This document shows, piece after piece, positions 26,733 through 34,576 of a stretch of 64,000 bases of DNA. The first letter of the stretch is position 1. Every line of letters starts with the position of its first letter. Where the stretch lies: positions 1 through 64,000 of the forward strand of contig JACPYR010000095.1 in assembly GCA_016195965.1 (NCBI GenBank). Direction: 5' to 3'. This DNA comes from Nitrosomonadales bacterium (GTDB lineage: Bacteria; Pseudomonadota; Gammaproteobacteria; Burkholderiales; Gallionellaceae). Made by a program: the position numbers and the translations under genes. The notes under the pieces were generated by a model that searched no databases, was not told the origin of the DNA, and saw only the letters and a program-made list of their open reading frames with translations.

Positions 26733-27661
26733 AAAAACTTTCGCCTCATTGGCAAAGCACTATATTCGGCATGCTGGGTGTGCTGGGATTTAGCCTTACG
26801 CTTCCCGCGACGCGATTGGCAGTTGCCGAACTCGATCCAACTTTTGTCGCTCTCGGGCGGGCAATCGTTGCGGCTGTCTTGGCAGGAATTGCGCTCGCGC
26901 TGGCACGTGCCCCTAGACCGTTCGGTATGCAATGGCTACGCTTGACTGGGGTCGCCATCGGCGTAGTGATCGGCTTTCCCGTGCTTTCGACCTGGGCGAT
27001 GACCACGGTGCCGGCGGCTCACGGCGCGGTGGTCGTCGGCCTGTTGCCGTTAGCGACTGCCCTATTTGGCGCGTGGTTGGGCGGCGAACGCCCGCGCCCG
27101 CTTTTTTGGGCTTCAACGTTGGCGGGCGGTATCACCATTGCCATTTTTTCGCTGTCGTCCGGCAGTGGCTCTTTTCATACGGGAGACTTGTTGCTGTTGG
27201 GTGCAGTGATAGCAGCAGGTTTCGGTTATGCCGAAGGCGCGCGCCTATCCCGTGAACTCGGAGCTTGGCAAACAATCAGTTGGGCATTGGTCATATCGGC
27301 TCCCTTGCTGATCTATCCCGTCGTAAAAACCATGCCACAGGACATCGCCGCTGTCGGCTGGCAAAGCTGGTGCGGATTTTCCTATGTCGGCGTGGTCAGC
27401 ATGTTTTTGGCGTTTGTTGTTTGGTACAAAGGACTCGCGCTTGGCGGAATTGCACACATTGGACAGCTTCAATTGCTGCAACCATTCCTGACCATTGCCG
27501 CCGCAGCCATGCTTTTGCATGAGCAGGTCTCGTGGCTGGAAGTGCTGGCGGCGCTGATTGTCATTGCCTGCGTGCTGATCGGCAGAAGAGCCGGGGCGAC
27601 ACCAATTAAAGCCATCAACTCAATAGATCAACATGATGCAGCGCAAGCAGCACATCTATGA
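26729..27661 (+). CDS. EamA/DMT-family transporter
   Basis: A 310-residue inner-membrane protein with about ten hydrophobic segments arranged as two EamA repeats (FGMLGVLGFSLTLPATRLAV and FCGFSYVGVVSMFLAFVVWY-type halves). Members export metabolites or amino acids. It is translationally coupled to the methyltransferase upstream. Confidence 0.88.
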   Translation: MKKLSPHWQSTIFGMLGVLGFSLTLPATRLAVAELDPTFVALGRAIVAAVLAGIALALARAPRPFGMQWLRLTGVAIGVVIGFPVLSTWAMTTVPAAHGAVVVGLLPLATALFGAWLGGERPRPLFWASTLAGGITIAIFSLSSGSGSFHTGDLLLLGAVIAAGFGYAEGARLSRELGAWQTISWALVISAPLLIYPVVKTMPQDIAAVGWQSWCGFSYVGVVSMFLAFVVWYKGLALGGIAHIGQLQLLQPFLTIAAAAMLLHEQVSWLEVLAALIVIACVLIGRRAGATPIKAINSIDQHDAAQAAHL

Positions 27662-27714
27662 GCCAGCCGGGAAACATTAGTCCAATTACGCCAGTGCATA
27701 TCAGGGAGAGTTCC

Positions 27715-28074
27715 ATGGAAAAAGTTAACCTTATTGAGAAATTCGGGAAATTCTCCGAATTGTGGACGCCAAAAATCGTCGGCGAATTGAATGGGCAATA
27801 TGTGAAACTGGCGAAACTCAAGGGCGAGTTCGCATGGCACCACCACGAGGCGGAGGAAGAACTGTTCATGGTGGTGAAAGGCTGCCTGATTATCAAGCTC
27901 CGCGATCGTGACGTGGTGCTGAATGAAGGAGAGCTCTTTATCGTGCCTCGCGGCGTGGAGCACATGCCTGTCGCTCATGAGGAAACTCACGTATTGATGT
28001 TCGAACCCCAAACCACGCTAAACACGGGAAACATCGAAACCGACAAAACCATCAAGCATCTAGAACGCATCTGA
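27715..28074 (+). CDS. Cupin-domain protein
   Basis: A 119-residue single cupin. The first motif is WHHHEAEEELFMVVKG with His/His/Glu metal ligands; the second is VPRGVEHMPVAHEE. Small cupins of this type are often epimerase-like or of unknown function. The ATG at 27715 has GGGAGAG upstream; an ATG overlapping the EamA stop would add 19 unconserved residues. Confidence 0.85.
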   Translation: MEKVNLIEKFGKFSELWTPKIVGELNGQYVKLAKLKGEFAWHHHEAEEELFMVVKGCLIIKLRDRDVVLNEGELFIVPRGVEHMPVAHEETHVLMFEPQTTLNTGNIETDKTIKHLERI

Positions 28075-28089
28075 CACAGAAAGGCCGCC

Positions 28090-28569
28090 ATGAACAACCA
28101 GGAAATTCCCATCGCCGTCGAAGCCATGCAAGTGGTGCCACGCGCTAAGCTGTCGATCTATCCGGAACCTTTTGCCGCGCGGATGAAAGGCCGTGAGAAG
28201 CGTATTATCGGCGACTTGTTTGGCCTGACAAATTTCGGCGTTAACTTGACACGCCTATTGCCCGGCGCGGGATCGTCGCTGCGCCATGCTCATGCCCGGC
28301 AAGACGAGTTCGTTTACATATTGCAGGGCCATCCTGTGCTGCTTACCGATGCGGGGGAGACGCAACTTTCTCCCGGAATGTGCGCTGGATTTAAAGCCGG
28401 TACGGGCAACGCTCACCAGTTGCTTAATCGCACCGATGCAGAAATAATCTATCTTGAAATAGGCGATCGCAGTCCAGGCGATTCCGTCGTATACCCGGAC
28501 GATGACCTTCAAGCGATTCTCGTCGATGGCAAATGGCTGTTTGCACACAAAGACGGCAAGCCCTATTGA
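28090..28569 (+). CDS. Cupin-domain protein (COG3837-like)
   Basis: A 159-residue cupin. Motif one is LRHAHARQDEFVYILQG, motif two GFKAGTGNAHQLLNRTD, and the tail YPDDDLQAILVDGKWLFAHKDG is characteristic of this subgroup. It is unlike the neighbouring cupin in sequence, so the pair is not a recent duplication. 15-bp gap. Confidence 0.85.
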   Translation: MNNQEIPIAVEAMQVVPRAKLSIYPEPFAARMKGREKRIIGDLFGLTNFGVNLTRLLPGAGSSLRHAHARQDEFVYILQGHPVLLTDAGETQLSPGMCAGFKAGTGNAHQLLNRTDAEIIYLEIGDRSPGDSVVYPDDDLQAILVDGKWLFAHKDGKPY

Positions 28570-28606
28570 AACCAATGCCTGTATACAACCAGCCCAACCT
28601 GTAATC

Positions 28607-29038
28607 ATGGACATCGAACCCATTACGGATATTGAAAACGTCAAGACACTGCTTGCCGAATGCGGTCTGCCTGTCGCCGACATTGCCCACTCTAAGCTGC
28701 CGCTGTTCTTTGGCATCCGTGCAGAATCGGGCATGGTCGCAGTCGTCGGCCTTGAGTTATTCGGCTCGGCGGCGTTGCTCCGCTCACTCGCCGTATCCCC
28801 CGCATACCGTAGTCACGGGCTGGCGCGCCGGCTGGTTGAACATGCCGAACATGTTGCGGCATCCGTTGGAGTGGATACATTGTTTCTGCTGACCACCACG
28901 GCTTCCGCTTTCTTCGCCAGGCTGGGTTACATGCCCCTATCCCGGCTTGAGGCTCCGCCGGTTATCAAGGCTACAGCGCAGTTCTCCACGTTGTGTTCAG
29001 AATCATCTGAATTGTTATTGAAAGAAATCCGTCGATGA
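28607..29038 (+). CDS. arsN2: GNAT acetyltransferase, ArsN2-like
   Basis: A 143-residue GNAT. GLELFGSAALLRSLAVSPAYRSHGLARRLVEHAE carries the acetyl-CoA loop, and LFLLTTTASAFFARLGYMPL plus the ending ATAQFSTLCSESSELLLK match arsenic-resistance N-acetyltransferase ArsN2 proteins by eye. No other ars gene is nearby, so the role may differ. Its stop overlaps the next start (ATGA). Confidence 0.78.
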   Translation: MDIEPITDIENVKTLLAECGLPVADIAHSKLPLFFGIRAESGMVAVVGLELFGSAALLRSLAVSPAYRSHGLARRLVEHAEHVAASVGVDTLFLLTTTASAFFARLGYMPLSRLEAPPVIKATAQFSTLCSESSELLLKEIRR

Positions 29039-29508
29039 GCAAATCCAACTTTATGCTTTCCACCTGGCAACGCCTGTCGCATTGGCCGGGAGGAAAATGG
29101 GCGTTTGCCAAACTGGTATGCTGGAAAGCTCCATACTTTGCCAGCATCAAACCGAAGTTTGTGGCCTTGCGTCCCGGCTACTGCGAGGTGTATATCAGGA
29201 AGCGCCGCGCGGTGCTCAACCACATCGGCACAGTGCATGCCATCGCGATGTGCAACATGGCCGAACTCGTCGCAGGTTCGATGACCGATGTCACTATTCC
29301 CGCCACGCACCGCTGGATACCCAAGGGCATGACTGTCGCTTACCTTAAGAAGGCCGAAACCGATTTGCGCGCGATAGCCGAACTGGAACCCGTCCCCGCA
29401 TTTGCAAGTTCCGGGGAGTTGCCGGTGACGGTTAAGGTTCTGGACAGTCTTGGGCAAACTGTAGTCCACGCAGTCATCACGATGTGGGTCGCGCCCAAAA
29501 ATAAATAG
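29035..29508 (+). CDS. DUF4442 hotdog-fold protein
   Basis: A 157-residue protein resembling DUF4442/PaaI-like hotdog thioesterases: NHIGTVHAIAMCNMAELVAG on the central helix, then IPKGMTVAYLKKAETDLRAIAE. Acyl-CoA or acyl-carrier thioester hydrolysis is the family expectation. It is coupled to the ArsN2-like gene by a 4-bp overlap. Confidence 0.78.
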   Translation: MSKSNFMLSTWQRLSHWPGGKWAFAKLVCWKAPYFASIKPKFVALRPGYCEVYIRKRRAVLNHIGTVHAIAMCNMAELVAGSMTDVTIPATHRWIPKGMTVAYLKKAETDLRAIAELEPVPAFASSGELPVTVKVLDSLGQTVVHAVITMWVAPKNK

Positions 29509-29530
29509 TCCATTTAAAAATGGAGAATTC

Positions 29531-30328
29531 TTGAGCAATTTTACGAGCATCTCGCCGCATTACCGGAAAACAGCCCTGCTGCAAAAATCGGCAGCCGAGC
29601 GGCTGTTCGGGATGCTGGACATCGGTCGCGAAGATGATGTGCTGGATCTTGGTTGTGGTCCCGGTCACCTTGCCAACAAAATTCGCGCGATGACGAAAGG
29701 AGTCGTGGCGGGCATTGATCCTTCACCGGGGATGATCGCCGAAGCGCTGCATAACTATCCGGCAGGAATTGAATTCAGTGTTGCCGGAGCTGAAACGTTG
29801 TCGGCAAGCGAACAATACGATGCCATATTCTGCAACTCCGTTTTCCAATGGTTTCGTGATCCGGCGCGTGCCGTTTCCAACTGCCATAATGCGCTGCGCC
29901 CCGGCGGACGCATGGCTATTCAGGCTCCGGCCCGACAAAATTATTGCCCGAATTTTCTGCGCGCAGTCGCCACACTCGGTGACGATACGCGCACGCGGGA
30001 TACTTTCGGGCATTTTATTTCTCCCTGGCTTTTTCTTGATACCGCAGAAGAGTACGCTGCCTTATTCAAAAATGCGGGGTTCAAGGTGTTGTCGTCCGAC
30101 ATTGAACAAGTGCCGCAACTTTGCGGCCCGGAAAAGGTCATGGAGATGTTCGAGTCGGGAGCTGCTGCGGGGTATCTCAACCCGGACTGTTACGATGTCA
30201 CACTGCCTTCAGCTTATATCGGTGCGGCGCGCGAATTGATCGCACAAGATTTTCACGCGCAAACGAAAACAAATGGGCAAGTGGAACTGACATTCAATCG
30301 CATTTATTTATTGGCGCACAAGATATGA
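29531..30328 (+). CDS. Class I SAM-dependent methyltransferase (trans-aconitate MT-like)
   Basis: A 265-residue methyltransferase. Motif I is VLDLGCGPGHLANKIR, then GIDPSPGMIAEA, YDAIFCNSVFQWFRDPARA and LRPGGRMAIQAPA, a pattern like Tam/BioC proteins. The start is a TTG with GGAG 6 nt upstream; no ATG is available. The stop overlaps the next start (ATGA). Confidence 0.83.
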   Translation: MSNFTSISPHYRKTALLQKSAAERLFGMLDIGREDDVLDLGCGPGHLANKIRAMTKGVVAGIDPSPGMIAEALHNYPAGIEFSVAGAETLSASEQYDAIFCNSVFQWFRDPARAVSNCHNALRPGGRMAIQAPARQNYCPNFLRAVATLGDDTRTRDTFGHFISPWLFLDTAEEYAALFKNAGFKVLSSDIEQVPQLCGPEKVMEMFESGAAAGYLNPDCYDVTLPSAYIGAARELIAQDFHAQTKTNGQVELTFNRIYLLAHKI

Positions 30329-30867
30329 AGTTGCCTGACGGGATCGGAGAAAATATATCGCGCTGCACTGGAAAAAATGCGTTGGGAGATGCAGTCAGTC
30401 ATAAGCCAGAAATCATGAGAAGGGGGCCGGGCTTTCTGGCCCGCCTGTTTGCGCTTGCCCCTTCTGGGGACGGGGTCGGTGCCGCTGAAATTAAAAAAGG
30501 TGACGGCGGTGCATTGTTCATACATGGGCGCCCTTCCGCCGCGGGCATCAAACAAGTTATTTCGCTCGTAGCGCAGGGCAAACTGGTTCTCCTATTTCCC
30601 AATGGCACCCGCTCGCGAGAGCAAGTCGAAGCGAAACGTGGTGCAGCAACGATCGCGCTGCAGGCCAAAGCGCAAATTGTCCCCGCGCAGTACGAGGGCC
30701 CTGCGAAAATCCGGTTCAGCCATTTGCTGCGCCGACCGGCTATCCGCGTCACGTTTGGGGTGCCCATCGTAATACAGTCGGATACGCCCGCTGATAAAGA
30801 GGCAGCGTCAATGTTAACTGCCCAACTTGATGAAGCCAAGAAGGCATTGAATTCGGTTAGGCTGTAA
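30325..30867 (+). CDS. PlsC-like acyltransferase lacking the HX4D motif
   Basis: A 180-residue protein matching the later half of glycerophosphate acyltransferases. LVLLFPNGTRSREQVEAKRG corresponds to motif III, and ALQAKAQIVPAQYEG to motif IV. The N-terminal block, where the catalytic NHX4D should stand, reads unrelated sequence (GKNALGDAVSHKPE), so activity is doubtful. It is either a degenerate paralogue or a fragment translated from the overlapping ATGA start. Confidence 0.65.
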   Translation: MKLPDGIGENISRCTGKNALGDAVSHKPEIMRRGPGFLARLFALAPSGDGVGAAEIKKGDGGALFIHGRPSAAGIKQVISLVAQGKLVLLFPNGTRSREQVEAKRGAATIALQAKAQIVPAQYEGPAKIRFSHLLRRPAIRVTFGVPIVIQSDTPADKEAASMLTAQLDEAKKALNSVRL

Positions 30868-30903
30868 GCCCCTTTTTTCATTGGTCGTCATAAGGAATAC
30901 GCC

Positions 30904-31293
30904 ATGGCACAAATCAAGATATACGGTATTAAAGAAAAGCTGGCTCCGGTACGCGAGCGTTTGTCTGAGGTTATCCATGAGTGCGTGATGGAAGCATTGC
31001 AATTGCCAGCCGATAAAAGGGCGCACCGTTTCTTTTTGATGGAACGAGAAGATATGCTCTGCCCGGCAGGACGCACCGATGCCTATACGATCATCGAAAT
31101 CACCCTGATCGAAGGCCGCAGCGTCGAAGCCAAAAAGAAGCTTGTCCGGTTGCTGTTCGACAACATCAGGGACAAGGCCAACATCCGGCATCAGGATATC
31201 GAGATATGCATACAGGAGAGTCCCGCCCACAACTGGGGATTCAGGGGCATGCATGGCGATGAAGTTAAGCTGGATTACAAGATCAATGTCTGA
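30904..31293 (+). CDS. Tautomerase-superfamily protein without Pro1
   Basis: A 129-residue protein of the long tautomerase/MIF-fold group. PAHNWGFRGMHGDEVKL is the family C-terminal signature. After Met it begins Ala-Gln, so the catalytic N-terminal proline is absent, unlike the homologue at 34101. Its 3' part and the 60 bp beyond it are repeated at 32266. Confidence 0.82.
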   Translation: MAQIKIYGIKEKLAPVRERLSEVIHECVMEALQLPADKRAHRFFLMEREDMLCPAGRTDAYTIIEITLIEGRSVEAKKKLVRLLFDNIRDKANIRHQDIEICIQESPAHNWGFRGMHGDEVKLDYKINV

Positions 31294-31347
31294 TTTCATG
31301 TCGGCAAACAAAGGAAAGTAATGCTTAGATATCTGGTGATAACATTC
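31114..31347 (+). repeat. Direct repeat L: tautomerase 3' end plus YciI 5' stub
   Basis: This 234-bp segment covers the 3' end of the tautomerase gene, its spacer and the first codons of a YciI-like gene (ATGCTTAGATATCTGGTGAT), which then breaks off. It is repeated at 32266-32496 with about three-quarters identity and a perfectly matching stretch of about 42 bp over the HNWGFRGMHGDEVK codons. Confidence 0.85.
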
Positions 31348-31389
31348 AGCCACCCCTAACTCAACTTTAATCATCGAGAATATCAGGCC

Positions 31390-31845
31390 ATGGAATCTAT
31401 CGGTACCATTCGCACTTCCTACAAGACAAAGCAGGACTGTCCGATTCAGCCGCTTTATACATCCGGCGTTTTAGGGCGCGTAGAGGTATTGGAACAATAC
31501 GCCGAGGGGTTGAAGGACATTGAAACCTTTTCCCACATCTATCTGCTTTACTTATTCGACCGAGCTGATGCGATCAGCTTGGTTCGTTCCACCTTTTTGG
31601 ACGATACCCCTCACGGTATCTTTGCCTCAAGGCATCCGTGCAGACCAAACGGAATCGGGATGTCCATCGTCAAGCTCATTCGGAGAGAGGGCAATGCTCT
31701 CATCGTCGAGGGAGCTGACGTGCTGGATGAAACGCCGCTCCTGGACATCAAACCCTACATTCCGAAATATGATGCAATTCCTTCAGCAAGCGAAGGATGG
31801 ACGGCCAACAAGCAGTGGCGTCAAAAGCCGGAGGGACGGGAATGA
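31390..31845 (+). CDS. trmO: TrmO/TsaA-like tRNA t6A N6-methyltransferase
   Basis: A 151-residue TsaA/VirR-fold protein. SIGTIRTSYKTKQDCPIQP at the N-terminus, FSHIYLLYLFDRAD and GIFASRHPCRPNGIGMSIVKL are diagnostic. TrmO methylates threonylcarbamoyl-A37 of tRNA-Thr. The C-terminal extension of the E. coli enzyme is absent. It lies on the segment inserted between the direct repeats, so it may be a later arrival. Confidence 0.85.
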   Translation: MESIGTIRTSYKTKQDCPIQPLYTSGVLGRVEVLEQYAEGLKDIETFSHIYLLYLFDRADAISLVRSTFLDDTPHGIFASRHPCRPNGIGMSIVKLIRREGNALIVEGADVLDETPLLDIKPYIPKYDAIPSASEGWTANKQWRQKPEGRE

Positions 31846-31907
31846 CCACGTCCAAGGTTAATCCGGTAGCCCCTTTACGTTAAGCGATATACCCAGAAGA
31901 GAATTAA

Positions 31908-32156
31908 ATGCTGCAACTTCGTCCTTCCTGTGAGTGCTGCGATAAGGCGCTTCCGCCCGAGTCCATTGAGGCACGCATATGTTCGTTCGAGTGTACTTTC
32001 TGTGTATCGTGCGCAGAGTTAGTGCTCCACGGAAAATGTCCAAACTGTGGCGGTGAACTTGTTGCAAGACCAAGGCGCCCATCCTGCAAACTGGCCGCGT
32101 ATCCAGCTTCAACCGAGCATATTTTCAAGCCCGCAGGTTGTGCAAAAGCAGCATGA
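31908..32156 (+). CDS. DUF1272 zinc-ribbon protein
   Basis: An 82-residue Cys-rich protein. CECCDKALPP, ICSFECTFCVSC and GKCPNCGGELVARP give three CxxC pairs, and ECTFCVSCAE is the DUF1272 signature. Zinc binding is expected; function unknown. It is the second gene of the inserted segment. Confidence 0.88.
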   Translation: MLQLRPSCECCDKALPPESIEARICSFECTFCVSCAELVLHGKCPNCGGELVARPRRPSCKLAAYPASTEHIFKPAGCAKAA

Positions 32157-32215
32157 TGTTCGCAATTTCGCTTATCCCATCGCTGCATCAATTCCACGCG
32201 CTTGCGAAGCGAACG

Positions 32216-32262
32216 TTAACCGGCCACTCGGCCACCGCTGTTTAGTGCCTAGTATGCCAAGA
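32216..32262 (+). repeat. Degenerate hairpin repeat copy
   Basis: TTAACCGGCCACTCGGCCAC and the following TAGTGCCTAGTATGCC resemble the hairpin family at 4258, with mismatches. It sits exactly at the left edge of the second direct repeat, so it may mark a recombination junction. Confidence 0.4.
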
Positions 32263-32265
32263 TCG

Positions 32266-32445
32266 AGCCGCATCGTGGAAACCAGGAAAGAATTTATCCG
32301 ACTTCTTTTCAACAAGATCAGGGATCGGGTGAATATTTCGCATCAAGACTTGGAAATTTGCATCACGGAAAGCGCGGCACACAACTGGGGATTCAGGGGC
32401 ATGCATGGCGATGAAGTTAAGTTGAATTACAAGATTAATGTCTGA
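32266..32445 (+). pseudogene. Truncated tautomerase (3' end only)
   Basis: A frame ending in HNWGFRGMHGDEVKLNYKIN reproduces the last 58 residues of the tautomerase at 30904. The sequence before it has no similarity to that gene, so the 5' half is gone. It is part of direct repeat R (32266-32496). A longer open frame from 32047 runs in from noncoding and DUF1272 DNA and is not a natural gene. Confidence 0.85.
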
Positions 32446-32496
32446 TTTTCTGTCGGCATATTAAGGAAAATGATGCGATATCTGGTGACAACATTC
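32266..32496 (+). repeat. Direct repeat R: tautomerase 3' fragment plus YciI 5' end
   Basis: Counterpart of 31114-31347. Here the tautomerase part is truncated and the YciI gene is intact, so the two repeats bracket trmO and DUF1272 like the products of a single recombination event. Confidence 0.85.
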
Positions 32497-32724
32497 CGCA
32501 CCACGCAATTTCAACCATCGGTCATAGACGCGCACTACGCATTCCTGGAGCGGTTGCGGCAGCAGGGCAAGCTAGAACTGGCCGGGCCGTTTACCGATAA
32601 GTCGGGCGGAGCTTATCTGATTAATGCGGCGAACCTGGAAGAGGCAAGAGAACTGGTCTTCAGCGATCCGGTGCATACGTCTCAATCTTCGGTAGTCACG
32701 GTCTATGAATGGAATGCAAAGTGA
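32473..32724 (+). CDS. YciI-family protein
   Basis: An 83-residue YciI-like protein (MRYLVTTFRT start; HYAFLERLRQQGKLELAGPF; SDPVHTSQSSVVTVYEW), a ferredoxin-like fold with a possible His/Asp site. The second of two adjacent ATGs is preferred for its spacing from AAGGAAA. A 5' stub of the same gene remains at 31323. Confidence 0.83.
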   Translation: MRYLVTTFRTTQFQPSVIDAHYAFLERLRQQGKLELAGPFTDKSGGAYLINAANLEEARELVFSDPVHTSQSSVVTVYEWNAK

Positions 32725-32749
32725 ACGGATTATGTCGCAAGAGGTGTAC

Positions 32750-33043
32750 ATGATACGCAGCGCCGAAAGGTATGAGCTGTCCAAGCTTGCCGAAATTTAT
32801 TCGGCATTGTGGCATCTGGCATTTTCCAAACACTTTCCGCCCGAGAATCTGGCGCGCGTAGCGATCTGTGATTTCGAGGAGAGATGGCGTGGCTATTTCG
32901 CAGGCGACGCTGTCAGCTCGTTTGTGTACGAACAGGATTCGGTTCAACTCGGTTTTGCCTTTTTCGGAGAGCAGCGGCTCATACAGCGTTATGGCATCGA
33001 GCTATGTCAGTTGCGCTACGAAAGACAACTACCGCGAGAATAG
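32750..33043 (+). pseudogene. GNAT acetyltransferase N-terminal fragment
   Basis: A 97-residue frame with a good ribosome site (AAGAGGTGTAC). It follows the GNAT pattern (MIRSAERYELSKLAEIYSAL, then FEERWRGYFAG ... VQLGFAFFGE) up to the fourth strand, then stops. The acetyl-CoA loop and C-terminal half are missing, so it is probably inactive. Confidence 0.6.
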
Positions 33044-33082
33044 AATATCTGCACTCCTCTAATGTAAAGAAAGGAAAATGCA

Positions 33083-33376
33083 ATGCCCGCCTATATGCTC
33101 ATCAGAGTCGCCGCAGACGATTCCGCTCAGCTCAGGGATTATCAGACGGCTGTTCCGCCCATCGTCGCAAAATACCGGGGAAAATTCATCGTGAGGGGCG
33201 GCGACACGGTCACGCTGGAAGGGCCGGAAGAATCGCGCCGCATCGTCGTGATCGAGTTTCCAGAGCTGTCCGATGTGCAGGCGTTCTATCACTCGCCAGA
33301 GTATGCGCAGGCGCGCAAGCTACGCGGAGGGGTCGCGAGATTCGAGGCAATCGCCGTGGATGGCATCAAGCTGTAG
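33083..33376 (+). CDS. DUF1330 protein
   Basis: A 97-residue DUF1330 (dimeric alpha-beta barrel) protein: MPAYMLIRVAADDSAQLRDY, FIVRGGDTVTLEG, RIVVIEFPELSDVQAFYHSP and EYAQARKLRG are characteristic. Function unknown. An AAGGAAA ribosome site precedes it. Confidence 0.9.
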   Translation: MPAYMLIRVAADDSAQLRDYQTAVPPIVAKYRGKFIVRGGDTVTLEGPEESRRIVVIEFPELSDVQAFYHSPEYAQARKLRGGVARFEAIAVDGIKL

Positions 33377-33396
33377 GCGGCACATAGGGAGGCGTG

Positions 33397-34071
33397 ATGG
33401 GATTTGATTTATACATCGGCAACAAGAATTATTCGTCGTGGTCGTTGCGCGCATGGCTGTTGCTCAAGCATCTGGGCATACCGTTCACCGAACACATGGT
33501 GTCGGTCGCCGGGCGCGATTACAACGCGGCCTTGCTGCCCATCTCCGCGAATGCCAGGGTGCCTTGCCTGCATGTGGACGGCTTCCAGATTTGGGAAAGC
33601 ATAGCGATAGCGGAATACCTAGCAGAACAATATCCTGATCTATGGCCAGCCGATCCCAAGGCTCGCGCGCGGGCGCGCAGCATCGCGGCGGAAATGCATG
33701 CCGGTTTCGCCAACCTGCGCCGGGCGATGCCGATGAATCTGAAATTCAAACTCAGGGGCAAACCGGCTGAGGCGGCAGTGCAGCGCGACATCGATCGCAT
33801 CGTCGAAATATGGACGGAAGCCCGCACCCGATTCGCAACACCAGACGCAGCCTATCTCTTCGGCGCGTTCTCGGTGAGCGATGCGATGTACGCGCCCATA
33901 GTCTGGCGCTTCCACATCTACAACGTGCCGCTGCCGAAAATTGCGGCAGAATATCGCGACACGATGCTGGCTCACCCCGCGATGCAGGAATGGTATGAAG
34001 CGGCGATAAAGGAAGCCGAGGCGCATGCGCATTACGATCAGCTGGCAATGGAATATGGCGGAGCTCGCTAA
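33397..34071 (+). CDS. Glutathione S-transferase family protein
   Basis: A 224-residue GST. The thioredoxin-like N-domain has YIGNKNYSSWSLRAWLLLKH with a Ser in the active-site region, then ARVPCLHVDGFQIWESIAIAEYL, the glutathione-binding segment. The helical C-domain includes the family DAMYAPIVWRF stretch. The GGGAGGCGTG upstream supports the ATG at 33397. Confidence 0.9.
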   Translation: MGFDLYIGNKNYSSWSLRAWLLLKHLGIPFTEHMVSVAGRDYNAALLPISANARVPCLHVDGFQIWESIAIAEYLAEQYPDLWPADPKARARARSIAAEMHAGFANLRRAMPMNLKFKLRGKPAEAAVQRDIDRIVEIWTEARTRFATPDAAYLFGAFSVSDAMYAPIVWRFHIYNVPLPKIAAEYRDTMLAHPAMQEWYEAAIKEAEAHAHYDQLAMEYGGAR

Positions 34072-34100
34072 ACAAACGCAATTTCATAAAAGGAAAAAAC

Positions 34101-34496
34101 ATGCCCAGCGTGCTGATCGAAGTAAGACGACAATACACTCAAGCGCAAGAAGTCGCGCTGATGGAAGCGGTCCATACCGCCTTGCGTGAGGCTTTCAAGA
34201 TATTACCCGACGACAGGAACGTGCGGCTGGTGGTTCACGAACCGCACCGCTTTATCTGCCCTCCCGACAAGGAACATCCCGAGCTCTATACGCACATCAG
34301 CATAGACGCTTTTGCGGGACGTTCCCTCGATGCCAAGCGCAACCTGTACAAGGCCGTCGTCAACAACCTGGAAGCGCTTGGGGTACCCAAGGATCACGTA
34401 AAGATATTGCTTCGTGAAATTCAGAAAGAGAACTGGGGCATACGCGGCGGCCAGGCTGGCTGCGATGTCGAGCTGGGCTTCAAGGTCGAGGTATAG
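34101..34496 (+). CDS. Tautomerase-superfamily protein with Pro1
   Basis: A 131-residue homologue of the protein at 30904 (KENWGIRGGQAGCDVELGFK at the C-terminus). It begins MPSVLIEVRR, so Pro1 would be exposed after Met removal and could act as the catalytic base. The substrate is unknown. An AAGGAAAAAAC site precedes it. Confidence 0.85.
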   Translation: MPSVLIEVRRQYTQAQEVALMEAVHTALREAFKILPDDRNVRLVVHEPHRFICPPDKEHPELYTHISIDAFAGRSLDAKRNLYKAVVNNLEALGVPKDHVKILLREIQKENWGIRGGQAGCDVELGFKVEV

Positions 34497-34576
34497 CACT
34501 ATGCACATGAGCCATCACGCAAGTGTGATATGCCGATTTATTGACTACAGGTTAACCATTATGGAGAAAAAATAGC

